This document shows, piece after piece, positions 58,301-64,000 of a DNA stretch of 64,000 bases. The position numbers and the translations under genes were made by a program. The stretch's first letter is position 1, and each line of letters starts with the position of its first letter. Below the pieces are notes generated by a model. That model ran no database searches. It saw only the letters and a list, made by a program, of their open reading frames with translations, and was not told the DNA's origin. The DNA comes from Plecoglossus altivelis (Eukaryota > Chordata > Actinopteri > Osmeriformes > Plecoglossidae): positions 14,143,281-14,207,280 of the forward strand of contig BROE01000022.1 in assembly GCA_036571765.1 (NCBI GenBank). Direction: 5' to 3'.

Positions 58301-61018
58301 AGTGGCACTGCAATCATAAGCTATATAGTCTATGTCAGTCAACATAAATTGTTAATTTAAGCATTCTGTAGTGTAAAAATCAACTAAAAAAGCTTTTTGG
58401 TTTGGAGTTACTTAAAGGTTAAAATACTGCCAAACAATTAATAATTCCTTGTGGGACATAAAAGGGATATTAGCCAATATTTGGAGTCTAAACCAAATTG
58501 AATTGATCTATTCCTTTTTTGATGGGATTCATGCCTTAGAATAATTTAATGTGGCTACTACGATTTTGGGAAAATCTGTCTGAAATCTGGTGAGTTTGCT
58601 CTCAAAATTAATGTTGCCTGCGTGGCTCGATTACGGCTAAAACATTAAAAAAAAAAAAAAAAAAAAAAAACCTTGTTGCAGGATTCTAGCCCAGTGTTGA
58701 CTGTTGCACCCACATCCAACACAATCTTCTCATTCTAAAACCCCTTGTTGAACATTCCTCTGTCTGTATGATTTCCTTATTTATACGGTATATCTGATGT
58801 GGAGCCTATGCACAGTTTGGATACAAATGTGACGGACCCAAATGGAGCATTGCCAATCAGACTATTAAAAGGTGGCATAATTCAGTAGTTAAAATGTTTG
58901 TATGAGGTGAGGGGCGATGTTTTTTTTACAGCAGCTCTCTGTGCCATCTTATAACTCCTACCAAAGGGCAGCAATCAGGCATTGTGGCCTGCACCTGCTG
59001 TCCTGTCTGCAACAATAGTGGGGAGCCAATAACCTGGTAGAAGTATAGTGAGGGGAAAAATTATTTTTGCTAAATTTGTACATTTGCCCACTGACAAAAA
59101 CATGATCTATTATTTAAATTGTAAGTTTATTTGAGAGAAAGAAAAAACTACGATGACGAAATGTAGAAAAACACTGTGACACTGTTATAAATTTATTTGT
59201 ATTTCAACAAGTGAAATAAGTATTTGATTCGCTCTCAATCAAAAACAGTTCTGGCTCCCAGATTTATTTGATACAGGTAATGAGCTGAGATGAGGAGCAC
59301 ACTAATAAAAGGCATGCTCCTAATCTCAGTTTTTAACCTGTATCAAAGAAACCTGTCCACAGAAGTAGTCAACATTTGGTGTGATTATTCACAAATAGAA
59401 GAAACACAAAATGACTGCCTGTCTCCCTTGGTCTGGGGCTCAATGCATGAACTCACCTTGTGGAATTGCAAAGAACAGAGAATGATGAGGCAACCAGTCC
59501 AGAAATATACAGGAGGATCTTATCAATGGTTTCAAGGCAGTTGAGACCATAGTCACCAAGAAAATTATTGGTAACATACTATGTTATAAAATCCTGCAGC
59601 ATCGCAATGTCTCCCTGCTAAAGAAAGCACATGTACAGGCCTGTCTGAAGTTTCCCAATGAATGTTGAAAGGTCTTTGGTATCAACTCAACTCAAAGCTG
59701 CTTATGACCCCAATAAACTTCCCCACCATCAAACATGGAAGTGGAAACATAATACTTTGGGGATGTTTTTCTGCCAAGGGGACCACACAACTTCACCCTA
59801 TCAAAGGGACGATTATGTACCGTACAGGTTATGTACCATCAAATCTTGGATTAGAACCTCCTTCACTCAGCTGGGGCATTGAAAACGGGTCATGGATGGA
59901 TACTCCAACATGACAAAGATTCAAAACACACAGCCAAGGCAACAAAGGAGTATTTTAAGAATAACATCTTTAAGGACCTGGAGTCTGCAGACCTTAATCC
60001 CATAGACAATCTGTGGAGGAAGGTGAAGTTTCGAGTTACCAACATAAGCCTCGAAACCCTAATGACTTGAAGTTCTCCAGAGGGAAGAGGGACAAAATTC
60101 CTCCTGAGATATGTGTGCAAACCTGATGGCCATCTACAAGAAACATCTGACCTCTGTGATTGCAACAAGGGTTTTGTCACCAAGTATTAAATCAACCTTT
60201 GCAGAGGGGTCAAATACTTATTTCACTCGATAAAATGCAAACCAATTCATAACAATTTTGACATGCGTTTTCTTCTGGATGTTAACGTTTTTTCTCACTG
60301 TTCAAATTAGCTTACCCCTATAATTATAGACTGATCATTTGTCAGTCGGCAAACATACAAAATCAGTGGAAGACCAAATAAGGTTCTCCCTCACTGTAGA
60401 TCAGGTAACATTTCCAAATATACACAAATACAGAAAACATAAAAAAGGGACAAACAATTTTCCACAGCAGAGTAAACCCCTCTATAAAGGACACATGGTA
60501 CTTAAATTGTATTACACTAGCTAAGGGTTGCTATGAAAACTAATTCAATTCAATAATCTTAGATGAAACACTCTCCCTACAACATACCGTCACTATATCT
60601 ACAGTACCAATAACAATACATAAACTTACAATAAAACCTTTGCGTAATCTTGGGATGTTTTGCTATTTTGAATTCAGTACCAGCCAGGGCATTCAAACAT
60701 GCCAGAACTATAAAATCAAAGTATTCAGCAAGATATAAAGTTCTGATTTCAATTGGTTTTGTAGTTTTACAGTACCTGCAGTTCATGTAAACGATTGTAG
60801 TAGCCTTGACCAACCATTCTGTACAACATTTCCAGGAACTTCACTTGTGGGAGATCCTTCTGTGTTCTAGGCTTGTGCTTTGATTTAGACAGGTTGACAG
60901 AGGGATAAGGAGAACCCCCCACACCCCTGGCAGAGACTGACAGAACTGAGGCAGTGGGGCATAGCAGTAGCCAGCGTCCATGCTTTTGCACGGCAGTCTG
61001 CGCCAGACGAGCAGCCAT
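34220..61018 (-). CDS. Mitochondrial cytochrome P450, CYP27 family (CYP27A-like), nine exons
   Basis: Predicted inner-membrane monooxygenase fed by adrenodoxin; family members hydroxylate sterol side chains or vitamin D. Coding exons, 5' to 3': 61018-60776, 51423-51242, 43860-43661, 43189-42992, 42835-42672, 42573-42419, 42272-42191, 40645-40445, 34339-34220. They total 1,545 nt, 514 residues, in frame throughout, with the nine-exon layout of CYP27A1. Seen: Arg/Lys-bearing N-terminal presequence; GYGPFTEEGERWHKLR (C-helix region); I-helix AGVDTT (325-330); ExxR E378-R381 in KETLRMYPVVP; FQPERW; heme loop FGFGVRGCVG with ligand C459, then GRRIAELEM; terminal VNLHFRERRP. All catalytic signatures are intact. 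RMYPVVP and RIAELEM favour CYP27A over 27B or 27C. Substrate cannot be read from sequence. The 27-kb span comes from repeat-filled introns 1, 2 and 8. Confidence 0.88.
34586..35400 (+). mobile_element. Helicase-bearing repeat R3, copy A
   Basis: Plus strand opens at 34,725 with MAAEKDASKTVHSVV and, further on, KPEQEESLLSFVGGHDVVVL followed by LPSG, which resembles the Q-motif/Walker A start of RecQ-type SF2 helicases (LLPTGFGKS in related copies). The Walker loop is frameshifted here. A later frame has VVIVSPLFEQFEQLHMIAYL, comparable to motif Ia. Aligns with copy B (37,500-38,585, opposite strand) over about 800 bp and with copy C (52,435-52,999). The parent element is not identified. Confidence 0.6.
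35401..35873. other. Unassigned segment between R3 copy A and a Rex3-like derivative
   Basis: Holds a minus-strand frame of 116 codons (35,496-35,846; MFDRDVGLVLGCSQL, with RLFRVCHPCSG) with no recognised family. It may be a further part of the R3 element, since it directly follows copy A; no second copy in the window tests this. Confidence 0.35.
35874..36430 (+). mobile_element. Rex3-like LINE 5' leader derivative, internally deleted
   Basis: Starts CTTGAACCGCCACCTTAACG and runs through the GC-rich 5' leader shared with 23,970 (reverse) and 48,758 (reverse). Near 36,258 it jumps from the leader to the endonuclease region (GVIGKNGPPNLN, then VLLLDFCASYSL, MFEHKGVHQCTW), skipping the intervening part. 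No RT. Confidence 0.8.
36796..37188. mobile_element. hAT-type MITE with perfect 8-bp target duplication
   Basis: Element 36,804-37,180 (377 bp) has ends CAGTGGTGTAGTCTA and, inverted, CAGTAGTGTAGTGTA. It is flanked on both sides by AGTCAGGT (36,796-36,803 and 37,181-37,188). CAG..G ends plus an 8-bp duplication are diagnostic of hAT. No transposase, so non-autonomous. Confidence 0.88.
37500..38585 (-). mobile_element. Helicase-bearing repeat R3, copy B
   Basis: Minus strand: AAEKDASEAIRSVV, then SLLSFVGGLDVVALLPTGFG with the Walker A continuing as GFGKC, followed by a premature stop and MKELAK. Then the motif-Ia-like part and QNDSGGYLAHPELY. Ends near CCAGGCTA at 38,585, as copy C does. A SINE fragment is inserted at 37,748-37,935. 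Inverted relative to copy A, so the two form a long inverted repeat around the Rex3-like derivative and hAT MITE. Confidence 0.6.
37748..37935 (+). mobile_element. 5'-truncated SINE fragment nested in R3 copy B
   Basis: Carries AAATTGCCCCTAGTGAATG, TTAGCCCTGCGAC, AGTCCAGGGTGTACC and ATTACTGGGGTAGGCTCCAG, matching the 3' two-thirds of the SINEs at 32,594 and 57,944. Splits the alignment between R3 copies A and B. Confidence 0.7.
39282..40172 (+). pseudogene. Intron-containing integrase relic (gypsy/Ginger-like)
   Basis: Three exon-like blocks, all plus strand. Block 1 (about 39,282-39,489): a GVEKTM segment, then WYYWPGMKADNTKWV, the end of an integrase zinc-binding domain, stopping at a GTAAGT donor. 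Block 2 (about 39,800-40,039): APFELVGKDLIGK, TVDYFTRWIKVYP, FFYKYGAPKRILTDQDNELV, the integrase core with two Asp of the DDE triad, again stopping at GTAAGT. Block 3 (about 40,085-40,172): MTTKYSSYFLRYGREAYYPS, ending at a GTACAA donor. Stops (YPY*, VLPQ*) and a frameshift in block 1 show decay. Gypsy-type LTR elements normally lack such introns; Ginger-type transposons or a host integrase-derived gene are alternatives. The block with the catalytic Glu was not found. Confidence 0.6.
40445..40645 (-). CDS. CYP27-type gene exon 8: heme-binding region
   Basis: A 67-codon exon: TTFTLCHYAISYDEKTF, FQPERWLRDGRNRPNPF, GSIPFGFGVRGCVGRRIAEL. Contains the thiolate Cys (C459) in F-x-x-G-x-R-x-C-x-G and the PERW element. 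Acceptor TTTTCAG, donor GTAAGA after AAGG. Confidence 0.93.
40910..42113 (+). mobile_element. Rex3-like LINE 3' copy with corrupted, noise-like sequence
   Basis: Begins GATGTTGTCCTGATGGCTCC and is recognisable end to end against 1-819. From about 41,003 it is peppered with 1-6 base insertions, and 41,680-41,930 holds G-poor filler with no counterpart in other copies. Ends AATGAATGG. Flanks ATTAACCCT (40,901-40,909) and ATTAAACCCT (42,114-42,123) look like its target duplication, the right one also with an extra base. Lies in intron 7 of the CYP27-type gene. Confidence 0.85.
42191..43860 (-). CDS. CYP27-type gene exons 3-7 cluster
   Basis: Five exons in 1.7 kb: 43,860-43,661 (C-helix to E-helix region), 43,189-42,992 (ISSILFETRIGCL, WDGIFKF), 42,835-42,672 (to the I-helix LLLAGVDT), 42,573-42,419 (TSNTMMWAMYLLSKYPEV, K-helix KETL) and 42,272-42,191 (MYPVVPMNARLM, GGYYFPKK). 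All junctions are GT-AG and phases agree (1, 1, 0, 2, 0 at the 3' ends). Intron 3 contains a LINE tail (43,385-43,612). Confidence 0.9.
43385..43612 (+). mobile_element. LINE 3' tail fragment (L2/CR1-type)
   Basis: Ends TGTACCTGGCAATAAAAAGTT then TTCTGATTCTGATC. Fish L2-group LINEs end in a polyadenylation-like AATAAA followed by short TTCTGA repeats. No coding sequence left. Confidence 0.55.
44590..45090 (+). mobile_element. 3' end of a non-LTR retrotransposon
   Basis: Short frame VPSAFFVKAVNNWNCVP followed by TDIRQL, the terminal LINE pattern (K..W N.LP..IR), then a UTR with GGGACTGCAGATGAAATTTA and AGCTAATTCTGGGGGAATAC, ending AATAAATAAATAAA. 5'-truncated; plus strand within CYP27-type intron 2. 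Confidence 0.65.
45688..50074 (-). mobile_element. Tc1-like transposon interrupted by a nested LINE
   Basis: Long terminal inverted repeats of about 200 bp, outer ends CAGTGGGACAATTC and, inverted, CAGTGGGGCAAAAG, flanked by TA on both sides. Inner transposase remnants on the minus strand: LKPVHVLASLKFAREHL, CRQGLKSCSARR, SMTMIPKQTAQTTKEWL and EWPSQSPDHNPIE (third catalytic position). Many frameshifts; inactive. The Rex3-like LINE at 45,906-48,758 splits it. Confidence 0.9.
45906..48758 (-). mobile_element. Rex3-like LINE, longest copy, nested in Tc1
   Basis: Reading on the minus strand from 48,758: 5' leader; APE endonuclease (SIVLLGDFNAIVGNDSDTW, LLLDFCASHSLSL, FEHKGVHQCTW); linker (KERKFWQTVHRLRREKQCF); RT (GVVPLYKKGDQRVCSNYRGI, LRLGCPLSPVLFIVFMDR, a FYKYLGVLLT-type thumb); C-terminal region; GGAT-type 3' tail at 45,906. 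About 2.85 kb, truncated some 200 bp short of the 5' end seen at 23,970. Several frameshifts; the FADD box reads ...VVLIAPSDRDLQHA with the preceding bases lost. TGTTATA occurs on both sides (45,899-45,905; 48,759-48,765). Confidence 0.9.
50075..51241. other. CYP27-type intron 2, no feature recognised
   Basis: AT-rich intronic sequence between the Tc1 and exon 2, with nothing I can assign. Confidence 0.4.
51242..51423 (-). CDS. CYP27-type gene exon 2
   Basis: After a CCGTTAG acceptor: LYEKQLYGSMYRGGFKSISL, LLEEVLRKDEKFPCRGDM, LWTEYRDMRELGYGPFT, ending two bases into a Glu codon before GTAAGA. Matches the LY..KYGPMW...R.EGK.P.R.DM..W.E.RD.....YGPFT block of CYP27A. Exon 1 ends in phase 0 at LHELQ, so the join is in frame, one residue shorter than in human. 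Confidence 0.88.
52435..52999 (-). mobile_element. Helicase-bearing repeat R3, copy C, with TIR-like ends and TSD
   Basis: Ends TAGTCTGGTCCTACCAGACT and, inverted, TAGCCTGGCTCTGCTGCCCT. Flanked by TGTAAGTGT (52,426-52,434) and TGTAAGTAT (53,000-53,008). Minus strand carries SLVGGDDVVALLLTG and LIFQLAPLVVKELANS, the first helicase block (Walker A damaged). At 565 bp it looks like an internally deleted, non-autonomous derivative of a larger DNA transposon. Lies in CYP27-type intron 1. Confidence 0.62.
53009..56854. other. CYP27-type intron 1, mostly unassigned
   Basis: Contains a (GGGT)n microsatellite at about 53,996-54,017 and otherwise no gene, transposon end or structured repeat that I recognise. 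Confidence 0.45.
56855..57730 (+). repeat. Dispersed repeat R1, copy b, tandem dimer
   Basis: Starts ACTATGGAGGACTAAATGTG like copy a (14,520). Two units about 410 bp apart share GCGGGACATAACC / GCGAGACGTAACC, TTGGAGAACTGAGATTGGAC / TTGGAGCACTGTGATTGGAC, GATATGTTATTGTT, CCTGTTCTCAGTCA and TGTGTCTTGGT. Noncoding. Confidence 0.65.
57944..58318 (+). mobile_element. tRNA-derived SINE-like element, copy 2
   Basis: GGGTGCACGGTAGAAGTGCGG, B-box GGGTTTGATTC at 57,983-57,993, then the same body as copy 1, with a private (GAAT)n expansion at 58,147-58,171. Confidence 0.7.
58647..58670. repeat. Poly(A) tract of 24 bases
   Basis: Uninterrupted A run. No recognisable retroposed sequence precedes it, so it is listed only as a homopolymer and a likely length-error site. 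Confidence 0.9.
59046..60396 (+). mobile_element. Tc1-like transposon, decayed transposase
   Basis: Ends TAGTGAGGGGAAAAATTATT and, inverted, CAGTGAGGGAGAACCTTATT, each next to TA. Plus-strand fragments: HGSGNIILWGCFSAKGTTQL, WILQHDKDSKHTAKATKEYF (second catalytic Asp within QHD), SADLNPIDNLWRKVK (third position changed from PIE to PID). Frameshifts throughout; inactive. Lies in CYP27-type intron 1, 380 bp downstream of exon 1. Confidence 0.87.
60776..61018 (-). CDS. CYP27-type gene exon 1: mitochondrial presequence
   Basis: ATG at 61,018 (context ATAATGG) opens MAARLAQTAVQKHGRW, with basic residues and no acidic ones, as expected of a mitochondrial targeting peptide. It continues through KDLPQVKFLEMLYRMVGQG to LHELQ and a GTACTG donor. 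The frame stays open upstream to 61,057 but only from a GTG, so the first ATG is chosen. Confidence 0.85.
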
Positions 61019-61097
61019 TATGAGGGCAGCAAAAGGAATGTCAAAATAACACCACACTCCTGTTTCACCACAGAGCCTGCCTCGGAAGGGGCTGTCC

Positions 61098-61104
61098 TTA
61101 TAAA
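61098..61104 (-). promoter_or_regulatory. TATA box of the CYP27-type gene
   Basis: Minus strand GTTAACTTTATAAGG. A start site about 30 bp downstream (near 61,070) would leave a 5' UTR of about 50 nt before the ATG at 61,018. The adjacent GTTAAC resembles an HNF1 half-site, which would fit a liver gene; this is inference. Confidence 0.5.
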
Positions 61105-61489
61105 GTTAACCCTTGGCATCCAACACAGGCAGTAAGTACCTTGCCATTGAAACGAAACAGAAAATGTCCAGATTATTTCAACAAGGCCTGATTTGTAACC
61201 CTCTTCCTTTCCATAATTGTTCCATTATGTGTTTCATTCATTTGTTTGGCTATCCAACTTTTATCAAACCAATAACAATATCCGGTACTGTTTATTGGGT
61301 GTATTTTGACACAGCGCAACTCATCTTCTCTCACATAAGGGCCCAATCGGTGAAGCTGCAAGGCCACTTGTTGGTTTTCATTTTATTAGGGTGTGCTTGC
61401 CTTTGGCCAGAGCACAATCTATTGTCATATCACATATATACTTAGGATTCCTGCCATAAGTAGGAAACCTGTTATTGTTAATATTATTA

Positions 61490-61935
61490 TTGCTGGCCAA
61501 GCAGGGAAGCCACCAAAGTGATTCTACCTATTGTTAATGGTGGCCAAGCTGCAAAGCTACTTAAGTGAACCAACCTTTACTTATCGGTGGCAAACCTACA
61601 AAGCCATCTGAGTGATTCTACCTATTGTTATTATTATTGGTGGCCAAGCAGCAAAGCTGCAAAGGCACCTAAATAATTCTACCTTTTCTTATCAGTATTT
61701 CTCCTCTGGGAGTCCATTTGGCAAGGATCATCGTCAGAGCAACCCTCACCTCAAATTATCAAAGGATTTTTGATATTCAAAACCATTTGTCCAATACAGC
61801 CAATCAATAATGACAGCAAAGCAACCAAACAGGAAGTTGAGTCATATCTCAGCAAATATTTGGGCTATAAACACCAAACTTGGTATGTTGACTCAGCACC
61901 CACTTTCGAGGGTGTCCAATCAATTTGGTGTCCGC
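61490..61935 (+). repeat. Repeat R2 with four-unit minisatellite
   Basis: Units of about 48-53 bp begin at 61,493, 61,540, 61,588 and 61,641. Each has (G)GTGGCCAAGCAGCAAAGC-like starts, then a GCAC/CCACC step, then ATTCTACCT and TTATTATT. A 250-bp tail (61,690-61,935) matches 21,640-21,780 inverted. Noncoding. Confidence 0.68.
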
Positions 61936-61972
61936 GGGAAGCAAACATTAGTTTTGGGCAACAACTGTTGAT

Positions 61973-63060
61973 TTCAGAATCAGGATCGGTTTTATATCTG
62001 CATGCAATATATACAAGCACAGAATTTACTGTGGCAGAGAAGTGCAAACATAGAACATATATGAAACATAATGCAGGTAGATGAAAATATAATAAAAATC
62101 TATTATAAAATACAAATAAGATAAAAAGTGGATAATTATAACAATAATATAACTATTAATATAGTTAATATAACTATAGTAAGTTGGGTATATATAGTGC
62201 AGGGAGGGGGGTATTATACACAATAGTGCAACAGTGGGGGGGGGGGGGGGGCGTATATACACAAGTAGTGCAAAATCACCAGTGTAGTTTTAAGTTGTCG
62301 TGTCATGTGCTAAAGTTGCTTGTGCAGAATGCAGTAGGAGGATCCCAGAGCGGGGGTGTGGGGGTGTTAGCAGTTTGTGGCAATGTCATACTGAGTCCTT
62401 GGTCCTGTTGAAGAGGGCAATAGCAGAGGGGTAGAAGCTGTTCCCGTGGCGAGAGGTTTTGGTCCCAATGGACCGCAGCCTCCTGCCAAAGGGAAGCAGC
62501 TTGAAGCAAAGAGTTTCCAGGGTGGGAGGAGTCGGCTACTATCTTCTTCACTCGCCTCAAGGACCTCGTGGTGTGCAGGTCCTCGAGGGATGGCATGTTG
62601 CAGCCTATCACCTTCTCGGCGGCACGGATGATGCGTTGCAGTCTACTCTTGTCCTTGGCAGTGGCAGCAGCATACCAGAAGGTGATAGAGGAGGTGAGGA
62701 TGGACTCAATAATGGCCGTATAGAATTGCACCATCATTGTCTTTGGCAGGTTGAATTTCTTTAGCTGCTGCAGGAAGTACATTCTCTGCTGGGCTATCAT
62801 AACCAGTGAGCTGATGTTCAGCTCCCACTTGAGGTCCTGGGAGAGTGTGGTAACCAGGAAACGGAGGGACTGAACAGTGTTGACCTGGTAGTCGTACAGG
62901 GTGATGGGGGAGAGTGGGGCTGGGTCCTTTCTGAAGTCCACAACTATCTCCACTGTCTTCAGAGCATTTAGCTCGAGGTTGTTCTGGCTACACCAGGTCA
63001 CCAGGTTGTCAGCTTCCCTCCTGTAGTCAGACTCATCCCCACTGGAGATGAGCCCGATCA
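61973..63060 (-). mobile_element. L2/CR1-group LINE, 3' third
   Basis: The minus strand is open for most of 63,060-62,303: LVTWCSQNNLELNALKTVEI, VVDFRKDPAPLSPI, SLRFLVTTLSQDLKWELN, IAQQRMYFLQQLKKFNLP, MVQFYTAIIESILTSSITFW, RLQRIIRAAEKVIGCNMPSL. Then a UTR with a 16-G run (62,236-62,251) and a TTCTGA-type end at 61,973. A different subfamily from 25,418-28,283. Its 3' end interrupts repeat R2. Confidence 0.85.
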
Positions 63061-63061
63061 A

Positions 63062-63205
63062 GTTCAAGTTGTGCTTTATTGTCATTCCGTTACATGCGGG
63101 TGCATACAGTGGAACGAAATGTCGTGCCTCACAGAGCCACGGTGCTACAGAAGTACAGACATACAACAGTACAAGCAAACAACAATCAATTTAAAATAAA
63201 TATAA
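63062..63205 (-). mobile_element. 3' tail of the 25,418-type L2 LINE
   Basis: The minus strand matches 28,110-28,275: GGCTCTGTGAGGCACGACAT, TTCCACTGTATGC, GGAATGACAATAAAGCACAA, CTTGAACTTGA. It abuts the truncated LINE at 63,060 without a spacer and an open frame runs across the joint. Confidence 0.8.
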
Positions 63206-63210
63206 CAATT

Positions 63211-63984
63211 TCCATCCATCCATCCATCCATTTTCTTCCGCTTATCCGGGGCCGGGTCGCGGGGGCAGCAGTCTGAGCAGGGAAGCAGACTTCCTTCACC
63301 ACACACACCACCCTCCCAGCGCCTCCTCCGGGGGTATCCTGAGGTGTTCCCAGGCCAGCTGAGAGACATTGTCCCTCCAGCGTGTCCTGGTTCTTCCCCG
63401 GGGCCGCTCCCGGTAGGACATGCCTGGAACACCTCCCGAGGGAGGCGTCCAGGAGGCATCCGAAACAGATGCCCGAGCCACCTCAGCTGGCTCCTCTCGA
63501 CGTGGAGGAGCAGCGGCTCTACTCCGAGCTCCTCCCGTGTGACCGAGCTCTCACCTTATCTCTAAGGGCACCCAGCCACCCTGCGGAGAAAAACTCATTT
63601 CGACCGCTTGTATCCGCGATCTCGCCTTTCGGTCATTACCCAAAGTTCATGACCATAGGTGAGAGTAGGAACGTAGATAGACCGGTAAATTGAGAGCTTT
63701 GCCTTCCGGCTCAGCTCCTTCTTCACCACGACGGACCCGTACAGAGAGCGCATCACTGCGGCCCGCCGCACCAGATCCGCCTGTCAATCTCACGTTCCGT
63801 CCTTCACTCACTTGTGAACAAGACCCCGAGATACTTAAACTCCTCCACTTGAAGCAAGGGCTCCCCACCCACCCGGAGGGAGCAAGCCACCTTCTTCCGG
63901 TCGAGAACCATGGCCTCAGATTTGAGTGCTGATTCCCATCCCGGCAGCTCACACATCAGGCTGCAAACCGCTCTAGTGCAATGC
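63211..63984 (-). mobile_element. Rex3-like LINE, 5'-truncated
   Basis: GGATGGATGG tail at 63,211-63,231. Minus-strand frames: LSIYRSIYVPTLTYGHE-type region, WLGHLF-type stretch, MARASVSDASWTPPSGG. Truncated near 63,984, where similarity to the 5' side of other copies stops. Frameshifted. Confidence 0.82.
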
Positions 63985-64000
63985 TGAATAAGATTTTCTC

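Noticed and set aside
61018..61057. Upstream start giving 13 extra residues (WCYFDIPFAALI) in the P450
   Set aside because: That codon is GTG, not ATG; the ATG at 61,018 gives a proper mitochondrial presequence.
1..64000. CRISPR arrays, bacterial operons, tRNA or rRNA genes
   Set aside because: No regular spacer-repeat pattern, no operon-like gene packing, and B-box hits belong to SINE bodies.

Overview
This window is nuclear DNA from a ray-finned fish, most likely a teleost. It carries two multi-exon vertebrate genes on the minus strand in a dense background of fish-type transposons: RTE/Rex3-like and L2/CR1-group LINEs, Tc1-like elements, a hAT MITE and tRNA-derived SINEs. There is no bacterial operon structure, rRNA, tRNA gene or CRISPR array. 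The species cannot be named from sequence alone.

Gene 1 (minus, coding 19,605 to 5,488) is a complete integrin beta-2 (CD18, itgb2). I assembled it from 15 coding exons with consistent reading phase and consensus GT-AG junctions. They give 766 residues, against about 769 in human ITGB2. The order is signal peptide, PSI, hybrid/beta-I domain with an intact DLSYS metal site, I-EGF repeats, beta-tail, transmembrane helix and a tail with NPLF, TTT and NPTF motifs. The last exon is 66 bp and lies 4.6 kb beyond the transmembrane exon. A probable noncoding first exon ends at 20,168.

Gene 2 (minus, coding 61,018 to 34,220) is a complete mitochondrial cytochrome P450 of the CYP27 family, most like CYP27A. 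It has nine exons and 514 residues over 27 kb, with AGVDTT, ExxR and the heme-Cys motif all intact and a TATA box upstream. Its introns hold most of the transposons.

Layout: 1-2,030 LINE and tyrosine-recombinase relics; 5.5-20.2 kb itgb2; 20.3-34.2 kb intergenic transposon cluster (fold-back arms, Rex3-like derivative, Tc1, near full-length L2-like LINE, LINE tail, SINE); 34.2-61.1 kb the CYP27-type gene, with an inverted pair of helicase-bearing repeats, a perfect-TSD hAT MITE, an intron-containing integrase relic, a Rex3-like copy that looks like unpolished assembly, and a Tc1 with a Rex3-like LINE nested inside it; 61.5-64 kb minisatellite-like repeats and stacked LINEs.

The less ordinary signals are a repeat family carrying the start of a RecQ/SF2-type helicase (three copies, one with TIR-like ends and a 9-bp near-perfect TSD), the spliced-looking integrase relic at 39.3-40.2 kb, and the corrupted, G-poor block at 41.0-42.1 kb. 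The two host genes have no evident shared pathway. One is leukocyte adhesion and the other is sterol/vitamin-D type hydroxylation.
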